From Sarcocystis neurona (Eukaryota; Apicomplexa; Conoidasida; Eucoccidiorida; Sarcocystidae), in contig KL647307.1 of the NCBI GenBank assembly GCA_000727475.1, forward strand, positions 15,433 to 79,432: a stretch of 64,000 nt of DNA, written 5' to 3'. Each line of letters begins with the position of its first letter. Positions within the stretch are counted from its first letter, which is position 1. The translations under genes were made by a program, and so were the position numbers. The notes beneath the pieces were generated by a model. It worked only from the letters and a program-made list of their open reading frames with translations. It searched no databases and had not been told where the DNA came from. Shown here piece after piece: positions 38,001 through 51,600 of the stretch.

Positions 38001-41000
38001 CAAAAGCGATAGCTCTGGCGGCGTGTTCCAAGCTGAGTGTGCATGCGTTTTACGTACTCGAAAGGACGTCACCTCACGTAGCAGATGCATTCACCCTCTC
38101 CCGAACGTAGCCAGCGGTACGAGCCAGTGCACAGCCCCACACACGCTAACCTGGCGCATGCTGCGGCGCACAATGGATCTACGTATAAACGCGTGTTCCA
38201 TCTGAGCACACCCACCACCTACGTGTAGACGTCTATACGTGTTCATCAGCGTTGGTGCAGTCGTAGGCGTATATATGTGTTCAACAGAGGTTGTGCAGGT
38301 GTAATTCTACGCTGTAGACCCGTCTGTTGACTAATCGTCCCCTATGTCGGCTTTCGCCCTCGCCACTCTGTCACGTACCGAAGCTGTAAGTGCAGCATGT
38401 AGCCGAGTATGGCGGAGACTAGGTGAGAAACAGGTGGAGGACGTTCGAGCCGCTCGTTGGGAGCTCCGCTACTACTGCTGCTGCCAGAACTCTGCTGCGG
38501 ACGGCTTTCGTCGCCACTTGTAGGGTTGACCACCAGCGAAGACATCAGCGGCTCCCTGCTGTCCCAACCACCATCCTTGGTCTTGCTGCAGTCTGCCACA
38601 TTGTTCTTGTTGCGGCTGGTGCAGCTGCCGCTGCCGTCGAAGTAGAGATAGTCATTCAACCGAGCCCAGTCCAGCCACGCTGCTCCGTACAAAGGCTGAA
38701 CGGCCAGGACTGACCGCAGCAGATCTCCCGCCATGCTCACCAACTCTGTAACACAGCAACAGCTACATTTTCACGGTAGCAATGATACCACGTCCCTGAC
38801 TTTTTCATTCACATCTCTTTACAGTAGCTGCCAGTGGTAGGTGGTACCGTTTCCCTTCTTCGACCCGCCCTGACGCTCCTGCTGGTGCGCATGTTCACCC
38901 AGCTTGTAGAAGCAGCTTGAAAGAGTCATTCACAATCTCCCTACGGGATTACTGCGCGGCGCAGATCATGCAAGCGAAAGAAGCTGGCAGACCTCTAACG
39001 TAGACCACCTGCATACGGACTATCGTTTCTCGATCCCAGCGAGCAATTACGAAGAATCATACGTGCATACAGATATACGCATACACACACATGTATAGAG
39101 GGACGTTTGTCAGCGTATAGCGATCTATAGACAACAGCAAACACACACATAACACAGGTCTAAATAGGTGCAGGTAACTGTACACGGATCCTGCGGGGGT
39201 TACGTATGCGTGATATTCGCGCGAACCTTTTTCGAAACATGTATGTACATACACACAAAAGAACATATATACACCTTCGTAAGAAAACCCTATGCCACAG
39301 GTGAAGGCCAACCCCGACGGAACGGCAGCAACGTGCAAGCAGTCACTCAATCAACCCGTATCCAAAATGCAACGGAAATGTCCACCTAATGGACTATACA
39401 AGGGTACCGGTATATATGTAGCAGCACCTTTTCGCAAGAGACCATCTCTTACCGTCGGATGGAGCACAGGGCGTCCCCATCTTGTAGAGGCGGAAGGCGA
39501 GTGCAGCTTTGAGTCGCAGCAGCTGCATCTTCTGGGCGTCGAGTTGCTGCAGCTGTTGGGGGTCGCCACACAGGGCGGTTGGCGTTGCTTGCGCGCAGGA
39601 AGCACAAGAGCCAGATCCCAACGGCACATCGAAGTCCAAGTTGCTCAACAGCTGCAGTCCTGTCCAGTACTGCGTCGGGTCGCCCATGCACAGCTTCACT
39701 TTCTCAGTCTGCGCGGAAAACGTATAACAGCAGCACCGCGCACGTAGTGGGCGTCAGTGGCTTTGCGGCGGAAGGCCACTGTGCGCAACCGTGAACCCCT
39801 CCTTACTCGCACTTGGATCACGGACCCAGCAAAACATACACCTATGCCTACACGTAGAAGCATACATGCGCCGATCTCCGCCCAAGCAAACCTTTGTCCA
39901 CGTAGATGTCGGTCGTTGCCCTCCTCTTCTTCGCACCTATATCTACACGCGTACGCGCGCAAACGGTCACACGTGTCCCTATTTCTCGCAACGTAGACAC
40001 ATCACAGACCAGAGAAGTCTCGGTCGCCTGCAGTGAGAGCTATCGTCATCCACCCGCTGGCGCGGCAGGACGGGCACCCAAGAAAGGCTGTTGCAGAGTA
40101 AACATGGCAGCCACACACAGACACTAGAAAATTATTTAGTGCGTCGCAATAGTGACAACGTGAGAACCCGCTGTCGCTGCATCGATCTATCAAACCAGCA
40201 GTCCCCCTGGGCCATCTACGCCAACGCGCACCACCGTATCGCTGCAACAAGACAGCGCTGTCCGACCAGAAGAGAACTCATGTTTCACATCGATCCAGAC
40301 AGCGTCCTCATTAGGAGGAATAAGAAGAAAAACCTCCGGTGTTTCGAAAAAGGTTCGTGCGAATATCACGCATACGTAACCCCCGCAGGATCCATGTACA
40401 GCTACCTGCACCTATTTAGACCTGTATCTGTGTCCTGCAGGACCGACGCACGTCTGTGTCTGGGGTGGTCGCGGCGCGTGTAATGTGTATGTGTACGTGC
40501 GTAGCGGTCATGGACGTACTTCGTACGTACGTCCCATCCTGTCTCCGTAGAGGCTCGTTATTCGCCTCTCACTGTCGGCCTATGTTGACCCCGCGCACGT
40601 GAACTCTCGTATTGCGACGCACGTCGTCACACATGAATAGAACGTGTAGGTCCACGCACACAAGTCTATAGGTTTGCCTGTCTTTGTGTGTCCTTTCACC
40701 TGGACGCAACGTATGCTTACATGCGTGTGTACGCATATGTATTTGGACCTCTGAGTTTGCTTGTGTGCACACGCAGGCGTAGACGATTTATTACTCGCGT
40801 ACGTACACGTGTGCCTGTACACATTTACACATTCGTAATCACGTATGCGGCGGGGCGCAGTCTATGGACGAGCGTATGCCGCTGTGTCCCTCCCCTGCAG
40901 CCGTATTCCACGTGGCTGCTGCGGCAGCAGTCACACACGCATTTCGCGACGTATGACCGAGCCTGGTCGTTTCCTTTCCCGCACATATGCGGATATAGGC

Positions 41001-44000
41001 GTACATGCTCACCTGCAATATACGTGTAAATGCACAGGCAAATAATTACTCGCCCAGAATGGCTAGCGGAGACTGTACACTGAAGGGGGTACGCCGCGAA
41101 GCATTCGTGCACCACGTCGTAATGAAGGCTCACATACATCCGTTTACACCCACTTACACACATGTATGTAGCTGTCTCTATACGGCGCATCTTACCATCG
41201 CGATAAGTTGCTCAGTCGCGTAAGGCTTGCTGCGTATTGCTGTCAGGTTATCCAGCTTCATGAGCAACGCCAGGGACACTTCGCGCAATCGGTTAGGCGA
41301 ACGCGCTACAGAGACGAATTTCAGCAGCGTCCACGGCATATCCTGAAGATACGCCGGCCACGAAGCTTTCTGTGTAGCGCTCAGCAGGGGGGCGGCGGCC
41401 AGCACGGTCTGTATGATGCTGAAGATGAAGTTTCGCCACACGAAAAGGTCGTTCCAGCAGCCTATGCTGTCCCACGCGTTCGGAAGCCTCTCCCGCCAGC
41501 TGTTCAGCGTAGCGCTCGCTAACGGAAACTCATTTACTGAAGCACACCGGTCAGAAGCGACCGCACACAAACAGCAGCACAGTAACAAGCAGGACGGCAG
41601 TAGTCTCACCGTCGTGCAGTGACGACGAGGGTTATCTGCACGGACCAGCAGATTTCCCTCAACAGCATCTACACACTGCTGGCGCGTGATCGCCGGGTGC
41701 GCGATTGCATGACGTGAAACAACGCGGCGAAGAAATGATACGGCCGCAGTGTGCGCAACCACCACCGCAGCATTGAGCTTCATAGCGGCACAACATCGGC
41801 CACACGCGGCACCGTAGCAGCACGCAGCAGCATAGCAGTTGATATTTGACTCTCGAAGACAGACCGCAACGTTACAGTGGCGCAGCAGCAAGGAGCCACG
41901 GCAACGATTGTCGCCCTTGAAACACAGGAAGGTGCGCCGCAGCGCAAAACCGACACCTCAACAAGAGCACAAGAGACACGCAGCTGCAGCAGTGGTCCAG
42001 ACAAGAGCAACCGCACAATGCAACAGCACGGCGTTAGACCAGCATCCGCAGCGTGTTAAAAAACGCGCAATCCCACGAGCAACAGCTGCGTCACAGCAGG
42101 AAGACGGCAGAGCGCAACAGAAGGTACGAGGAGACGCAGCAGTGCCGCAGGAATAATAAAGAAGTACACGTGATCAAGTACAAGGAGTACCCAGCTACGG
42201 AGGCGCGCACGCGCGAATCCCCTGCCGTACAGCAAATGAAATGCAGCCGCAGGATACTGGCACCTGGTGCACAGGAGCAGAGTGCCGCTGGCGTAGCCGC
42301 GGTGCGTGCGCAGCACAGCAGCAGCACGGCGGTTTACAACCCTACAAAGCCCACGACACTGCGGACCTCCATAGAATTGCTGGACGCGGTGGCTACTCAA
42401 AAAGCCCTACGCACCTGCGCGTGAACTCGAGTATGAGGCACCCACGGCACACTGCAGGCATGTACTGGTGTGTGCGTACACACGCCCACATGGAAAGATG
42501 CCGAATGTTCTTCGCTTCCTCGGCTGACTATGTGACCACACAGAACAGCTGGTACAGCTGTGTTACGCAGGGTGAAAATGCGCAAACAAGCCCGTGAAGG
42601 ACAATCACTCTGGGGCGTCCATCGTTGCAAAAACAGTTGTACTGCTGGGCGTTTTCATAAATCAAAGACGATGCGAAAAAGGGCTACTCTGCGCTGTATG
42701 TCTACACCATATATATGTATATTGTACGTTCATGCGGTTGTGCAGACGTAAGCACACGGTGCCACGTAATAACCTGAACCCACCTCTCTTGTGGAGCTTC
42801 CGGCTCAGGTCCAGGATGAGACAGTAGCCCTCCAGGAGCTCCACGTATAGCTGGAACTGCACGAGCAACGGAATGTGGGCGTCTGTTACCTAAAGCAGGA
42901 TCATTTCATCGGCAACAACAACACAAAGGACACCGGTCTAGTGTCAACAGTGCACTACAACCTTACAGGGTGAAAGAGCACCGAGAATCCAAGAGTTCCT
43001 CTTCCTCCCCCCAGCATGATTACAGAAATGACTACGCCTACTTGTGTCACTGCTGCTGGTATGTTATGTGTGTTGTTGAAAGATTCTTGAAGATTCGGAG
43101 CCAACGGGACGCACAACCAATCCGAGGGCGCACGCCCTGTGCCCGTCACATAAAACCCCGCGCAGATTCTCTTCTACGCAGTGAGTGGTGGTCACCCGTA
43201 ATATTTCGGGCTTCTAGAAGGATTATATCTGTTGCAACGAATACACGTAAAGCATTCATACCAGCGCGTCTCTTCACACGTCAGCGCGGACGCCGCTGAC
43301 AAGGGCGGCGCACTTTCCCCACTACTGATACCAATATCACTACTACTGCTAACACTACTACTAACTAGTAGTAGTAGTAGGGGTACCGCTACTCCTACTA
43401 CTGCTACTACTACACCCACCGACTATATCAACAACGGGCAGACGAATAAGAATCTATTATTCGCAGCGGCACCAGCTGTTTCCGGTGGACGTCTGACAGA
43501 ACTTTGTGCGCGGACGGGGCAACCCCACGAGTATTTCCGTGCGAAGACAAATCTGTCCTTGAGCAAGCAAGATTTTCGTGTAACATGCAAGGGCACGCAA
43601 AATCAACCGCGAGACTCCTCCTCCTGCTACCACTACCTTCATTGCCTTTACACAGTCCCAACAGTGGCACAGCATCCTCACCACAGCCGGCAACTTCTTC
43701 CACGCTGCCACCAGCAGCCGTTGGCCCTCCCAGCAGCGTATTTCCATCTCGTGGAGCTTCTCCGACTGCGCCCACTGCACCGCCATCTCTAGCTCTTCTG
43801 TCCGGTCCTTTGGGTACACCACCTCGTGAAGTGCCTGGTATGCCTGCATCCACGGCAGTCGCAGTGTGGCACACACACGCGACGTCACACGTACTCAGGC
43901 TTCCGCAGAAGCGGTGATACACTTCTGTCCGCACGGCTGTCAATACGACGGGAACACAAGGGGAGTAAACTTGCAGACCACGAAAGAACGTGGACCGCAG

Positions 44001-45596
44001 CAACGCCAACAGCATGCAACGCCGATGAGGCTGCTGCTGCTGTAACAGTTCGTGTGAAGAATTATGGCAAGAAGCACAAGCGCATGCTCGCAGCGTGACT
44101 TCAACGCAGTTATCACAGTGCCCCATGAACGCTGGTGGGGATGAGACATGCAGAGTGTAAAACTGGCGTTCGTCTTCTTTCTTTCTGACCGCAACGGAGA
44201 CTCGACATGCGGAGGCACGGACAGCAGCATTCTCGCGTGCGGTATCTTTGAAAAAGGCAAAAACCACCATCTGATCACGGGGTGCGGTGGCTGCGAACAG
44301 AGGGTTCTTTTCAGATGAGAAGGCGTCCATGCGGAGTCAGGTGGTACAGAAAACTGCAAAGGATACTACTTGCAGCCTTGTGCAACCGTATCTGCATACA
44401 AATACAGCATGCTGATAACTGCATACAACTATACACGGACATATATGTAGATGGACAGAGATCCTTGAACGACTCCTTAGAAATCGCCGTGCACAAAAAC
44501 ACCCACTACGTGCGCATAGACCTGTACACATGGTACGTTGAAGACGGCTCTGGGTAGGCCATTTCCTGTCTGTAGCGTGGGTCGAGGGCGTCACCTGGCA
44601 GAGCTTGGTATACGGCGTATGAATGCCAAGAGCATTGACGAGGTACTCCAGAAGATCCCAATGCTGCAGCTTTGATGCACACTCTAGCGCCAGCGAAGTA
44701 TTCGCTCCCATGTAGGATGCAAACTCGTTGAGGGAATTCCACTGGTTGAGATTTTTTGTGGTGGTGAGCCAGCAAGATTGCCACCAGAAAAATTCCTCCT
44801 TCTGCTCTTCCCTCTGTATAGACGCTCCCTGTGCAGGGCACAAACCGCAAGTGTACAGAGGAAGGTCAGAGTGATTGTACGCGGCTGTGACACCGGCCAA
44901 ACGAAAAGACTTTGTTGAATCTTCGTGCACCTGGCTGCACGTCTTCCCCCCATGCAGACTGGCATCCTCCGCTGTCTGTGCCGCTGCCCACACGCGAGAC
45001 ACCAAAGACGCATTGTTCGGGCGAAAGAGCAGGACACAACGCAAAAATACACTTCGCCTTCTGACGTTCATTTTCTTGTTCAGCGGAAAGTAGAGGGAGA
45101 TAAAAAAGTACTCATCACGCCGCACAACAAAGAACCACACAGAAGGTGCAACAATGACACTGGTGAATCTACAATACATATATATATTTATATACACTAC
45201 AATAGACGCAAATCGTTATGCAATATTACACCTATACATACGTATACACAAAGGCATATAATATATACACAGGTACAAATGCGAGACGTATGCTACAGGC
45301 GTAAAACATCCACGTACATTTCAACGGGCACCTGCTTACTCCAAGCCATCGCTGAAGCTCCTCAGTTGTGTGCGGAGCGGACAGAAGCCGCCCACTGGTA
45401 CGCAAGCGGGCATATCATCAATGTGTAATAAAGGACACTGCTCTCACTAGGGAGTCCGACAGGAAAGCCTTCCTTGTGCAGAAAGTCCCCGGTGGACACG
45501 TACTACCGTCTCCGAATATGTCATGCAAATAACGCTCTCTATAAACACGACCACGTATACACTAAATACACGGGCACTGACACGCATATTTACGTA

Positions 45597-45634
<38 letters not shown>

Positions 45635-48600
45635 CAGTGGAGTGATCCCCACCAGCGCACATGGTTTCTGCGACACTCGAAACAACGCGCTGGACCATCG
45701 ACGACCATTCTATATAGCAGCGACACTGCATTCTGACTGATAAACCCCTGCGGATACCAACAGCGGCGTAGCAGATCCGTCTCGTGCAAATGCCTACGTC
45801 ACAAACGCGCTCACGTACGTGCAACGCTTGTGCGTGCGCAGAAGACGATCGAGAGGATGCGGGAGCACACCCCGTCTACACTATTCTAGAAGGCAGCCGC
45901 CAGAACGCGGTCAACGCGCAACACGCGAAGAAAAAAGCGCCTGCTCGTATACTCCAGCAGGTGCCGTGAAGCTTGGTGCTGCGGGTGCTGCGCCACACTG
46001 CATGGGAGAACGTGGACCTACACGAAGTCAGGGAGTCGTGTCGATATCCACCACTCGCCACAAAAGGAAACGCTCGTGACGAAAACGAGGAGAGCTCACC
46101 GCAGCGCTATTCCACCAGTCATACTGCTTCTACCTGACAGTGAAGCGTGTGATCTTAAGCGAGAGGTAAGGTCTGTAGGCTCGTGCTGCTGCTTTCGCTG
46201 CAGGTCAGCCGGAAGACGGCGAAAGACACACCTGCGTGGCGACAACCTTCATGCACTCCACAAGCTGGTTCTTCGCCTCGTTGTAGAAGCCGTGCTGCAT
46301 GTAGGCGAGCGACGCGTAGCCTTCTGCGGTGCTGATGCGACTGGCGATGACGCCGGCGTCGTAGTCTGGCTCCTCCAGTTGCATGTAGAGGTCATGTAAG
46401 AACTGCACACGGACGTCCACACAGCAGAAAGACCGGCGCTCTGCCTCTCTTTCATCCTTTATACGTTCGCGATGTGGTGTGGCTGGCTCTACGTGCAGGT
46501 ACTGCCTCCCTGCAACGCCCTGCGTGCTCACACAGACCTGTGCAGAGTGTCTGCGGGCTGTCACAAGGACTTTCCCTAGGAAACATCGCTACCTACCACA
46601 AACACTCTGTGCGCGTAGACGCGCACATACACACAGAGTTAGACTCCGGCTTACGTGCACACACACATACGCCTGGACACTCATCTAGCCACACACTCCT
46701 AGCGGCATCCCCTGCTGCTGCTACCTCTGTGAAGCACTGCGCTATATGCTGCAGGAAACAACACCAGCGACGGGGAGAAACACCCGTGCGCAGGCGTGCA
46801 CACATGCCAGCCGAAAATCCATCGCTCATCAATGCAAGCAATACGACGGGATCATCCGTTTGATCTGTCCTTGAAGACCGACCTGGTGGCCTGGAAGCTG
46901 CGTGCACCGACAATATCTACGGACAGGACACTCCACGCGCTACGTATCTAGATGAAGGGTATAGGGCATGTCAAGGTGCGAACGTACAGCGTCTTCTACC
47001 CTCTCTCGTATACAGTTTTGCTCTTTCTAAGGGAAGACTGCTAGAAGCCCAAGTCACTATCTGGTGGACGAGGACAAGAATGTTTGTGTCGTCAATTCGC
47101 TCAGCGGGACTCCTGCACGCTGACAACTAAGGGTGCACATCACATGAGCCAGAGCTGTCCAAATACACGTCCTTCTTCCACCCACGTTCACCCACTTATA
47201 TATATGTGTAGGTCTATACGGGAATATCTATGCAGGTAGATGAACACACGTGTAGATACAGATATGATGTTGAGGAACACGAACGCACCCGGGTATACTC
47301 ATGAGGAAGTTGCACAGAACAGACGTACGGATGCTGCTCGCCGGGCGACGGCTCCGCTGTGGACATCCCACGTGTCCTCCTCTTCTTCGTCAAAGTCATC
47401 TTCGGTCTCTTCCTCCTGGTCTTCTTCACTGAACGCATCACCTGCCTCCTCCGCTTCTGCAGAAAGGGGCTGCGCAGGCTTTTTCTGAGTCGCACCTCTG
47501 GTCACCGCGCTTCCTCCTGCTTCTGCTGGTGTCGCGACTGCTGGCGGTCGCACCGTTCCTGCTGCCGCCGTTGCCACTGCTGCTGCGTCTATCTTGCTGC
47601 GCGGGTGCTCTTCTGCGGAGGCGCCGACCGGGCCTGCGCTTGCGCGCTGCTTCCTGATGGGCAGACAGATAGTGCAATTCGAAGAGGCACAAGGCACACA
47701 GCGCGCTTGCTTGCTAAGCTGCTCGGATGGCCGCATATCCAACAGCAGGCGAACACCGACCACGCTCACTGCAGCGTTCCCTTCAGCTTTGTCTCGCCTA
47801 CACACCCTATGTATATTCACCTCGGCACGAGCAAAGTCTTCGGCAAGTGCGTCGACACAGACACGTATCCGGAACCACCTGCTGGCAGTATATCTTGTAT
47901 CGAATCGTCTGCCACGAACAACGGTTCTGTCGCTCACCAGCACATCATCTCGAATTCTATCACACGCATCACAGGTGTATCTGCTACACGCTATCGTACA
48001 CGCTTCTTCAAAAACATGCGTTTGCTGTAGCCTTTCTGCAGTGTGATGGATCCCCGTAAAGTGACCGCAGTGTGTGTGACAAGATGCGGTATCTCTCTGA
48101 TGGCCACAGCTCTGTTCATCTGTGAATACAGTCCTTGCTCGCTGTCGCTCGTTCCGCAGCTGCGAAAATGGGAGAGAAGTACTTTCACACGTGACCCACA
48201 CCAACGGCACCACTCGCACCACTCCGGTATAAACGGGAAACACGCAGTCCATCAGTAGAAATTCACTGTAGATGTGTGTAGTTGTTGCTGCAGCGGCCAC
48301 AACACGTCGTCTGTGTGTCCACGGAGAACGACAGAAGATGTTCAAAATGTTCCTCGAGCACCGTGTGCAGCAGCGACACGTATTCTTGATTCACTGACTC
48401 TCAAGCAACAAGCGGCTTACCCCACGACCTCGGCGGCTTCCTGCTCTTGTTCCCCATTCTGCAGTCTGTCCGCTGCTGCCTCATGCCTCACTAACGTGTC
48501 TCTGGCAGCTGCGGTGGTCGCAGCTGAAACATCAGCTGCAGGCGGGAGCTCGCCTTCTCGTTCCTCCAGGTTGCTGCCGAGGCGGGTTGTCTGCTGCTGC

Positions 48601-51600
48601 ACGACCTCGGGCTGCTGCTGCTGCTGCTGCACCGCCGGCGCGGACCGCCGTCTGTATCTAGGTTGCGCCGTTTCTCTGGCGCTCGATGTAACCCACACGT
48701 CTCGCTCCTCTTCCTCCTGCTGCCGCTGTTCCGCAGTTGCAAAGGCCGCAAGGTACGCATGCTCTAGCAACCGGAGCGACTCATGGTAGCAATCATACGT
48801 CTGTGCAAGGTAATGTAGCAGATCAGGAGGTAGCTGCGGCAGCGGTGAGCACCGTGACAGAGAACACAGCAGTGGACGAATAAGCGCAGCGCCTCCTCCG
48901 GTCGCAACAGCCCCCGGAACAGCTGCGCCAGCCAGACCCCCTGCTCCAGTTCCACCTCCTCCTGCTGCTCCCACACCACTGCTGCGAATGCCGCTGCCAA
49001 CCCGGTAGCCGCATCCGCAGCTCCCTTGACCGCTTGCGCTAACGGTGTTGCACTGCGTCGTGTGGTGGTGGTGCAGGGTAGAAGAAAAAGGCAGGCGGAG
49101 GTGCGCAGCGTTGGACAGGAATTCCACAAAGCTTCGCGTCAACGTCCTCCGCATGCCCTCGCTGCAGCCACTCCACAAAGACTGTAGCACGCTGCCCCAC
49201 ACAGAGCTGCATGCCCGAAGCGAAAGAAAGGACAGCTCCAGCAACGCATCCGCCAGCGAAGCACTAGTACCACCACCTAGCACATCATCACGTCTACAAG
49301 CAGGAGCGGCACAACGACTTGCTGGAACGACAGGACGTGCAGGCTCAACATGTGTTGTACCGTCGGGACGGTGTGCAACAGCCGCAGCAGCGAGAGTCTC
49401 AGGAATGTCACGGCAGTCGTCGATCAACCGCTCGCCTCCTACTGCCGAAACGGCGCCTGCGACGAACTTCGCATGCAACCGCATTGCACAGCCAAAATTC
49501 TCACCCCACTCGAAGAATGACGCAGGCATCCGTGACACATCCAGCAGCACAACAGGCGAGGACGCGGCTCCGATCTGTATAAACGACTTCTGCATCCGAT
49601 GTCCCTTTTGGCCCCGGTCACGTAGCTGCGGATCCTCGTGTGCGGGTTCCAACTCCGTCGAAGGATAGTGTGACTGCTGCAGAATACCGGAGCGGTCGGC
49701 GTCAAGCTGCTCCTCTGCAAACACGGCAGCGGCAGGCGTACGTGTCGCGGCGGCGCCGGACGTGGCGGGAGACGTGGGCGCCCTTTCCCGTCGTCCTGCT
49801 GCAAGCAGAGCCTCGCTCGGATACCCGGGGACGTAAAACGGCAGCTTGGGGAGCGGCACAACTCCAGGGCATGCATACGCAGCATAGATCTGCGCTGCGG
49901 CTCGTACGTACGGTGATATCTTCCTGCCTTCTGCAGCTGCTGCCCGCACGGCTCTTGACAGCGAAAAGGTTGCAGAGCCGTCCCACTCTGCTGCCACGTT
50001 CAGGCACGGATTGCTGTCGTTGTCGCCAGAGCAACTCTCCCCACTGCCACCCGACACAGTCCCCCTACTACTGCACGCCGGTGTAGACGCCTGCTGCACC
50101 AGTGGGAGCGTTGGCAGCAGCTGCGGAAACCGCGCCGCGTTGGCCTGCAGAAGCAGCTGTCGGTTCTGCCGAAACACAAAAGCAAGTTGACAGTCCAAGT
50201 CACAACAAAATGAACAGTGCTGGCATTAACAGGCGGCCTTTCAAAGGACAAGTGTCTTGGCTTTATACGCTGTAGCTGCTGCAGACACGCGACGTCAGCG
50301 GTACACAACAATCCCGGACATACCGCCCTGTCATCCTCGCCGCGGGGGCACTATGCCGCCGACAGCAAACTCACAGACATACATGTGTCTATGGTAATAG
50401 GTGTTCCGATATGATAGAGAGGCAGGTGCCGGAATGCCCGGTACACATTGGCTACCTGCTGCTAAGCAAACGGCTCTGCGGCAGACGTCAGACCCGCAGC
50501 GATTCTCCAGAAGTAGACAGTCCCGACGCGTCTCACGCTTAGCGGCAGACGCGTACACGGAGACAACATACATTCACAGGTATATCCGTACACACACAGA
50601 GAGCTGTAGACGGGCTGCGTTTACCGCCCTAGCACTGCGCAGTGTGAAGGGCATGCAAATCATAGGCAAGCAGAGGTGCAAATTCACCAGTGTCTTCTCC
50701 AGAGCCCTCTGTCTCCACACACGTCCTCACTTTTCTCCGTATGCACATGTACGTGCGTTTAGTGTGTCTCTGCAGATGGAGGCAAAAGAACGTTGTGCCT
50801 CTGTTGAACACACCACGTTCAGTAGCTGAGAAGACTGCAACAGAAGCACCGTTACCCGTTTGAAACATTCGAAACACCAGTTTTGTCGCTGAAGAAGAAC
50901 TTGGGTCCTCGCAGGTGTTGCCTTACTTCCTCTATGTCTCCCCGTCAAGGATCTGTTTCCTGCAGTCAATTCCGGTCTTGCTGTTACTACTGCCAGTCAC
51001 GGCTACGCTACACGCTACTCTGCTCCCTTTTGAGAATAGGCTGCTTGCGCAATAGTCCTTCCCTATTTCACTCCGACTACACTCCCACCCCGGGTGCTTC
51101 TCTCTCTGCTGCAGACGTGTCTCGGCTACGTTTGACACAGAGATGCGCGCAGTCACTCACGCAGATCGCTCCTACGATCGTCGATGCCGACTTGCGTAGC
51201 ATTCGCTGTACGCAGTGCTCACTGTAGCCTCTCGCCTGCTTCTTCTTTCGAAGCAAGACACGTCGGCTTCAATCTCACAAACATGCGTATGCGCACCTCT
51301 GTCTGTGTATACGTCTGTGTGTGTGTGTATGTGTGTGTGTGCGTGAATGTGTGTGTCTCTCTCTCTAGATATATATATACGTCTGTGTACGTGTGTATGT
51401 GTATCCCTATTTCTACATATACATATATATATATATGCCTATTACATGTGCACGCTCGTGTATGTATGTATTTGTGTGTATATATATATGTATATGTACA
51501 GATAGAACACATATAGAAGCATATCGTGCATATCAGTACATCACACGTTCGACATTACGTGCTCGCTACGATTTACCAATTAGTCAACATGCGCTGGACT

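Noticed and set aside
46479..47488. Plus-strand frames around exons 6-7
   Set aside because: They are opposite strand to confirmed TRRAP exons and have low-complexity content only.
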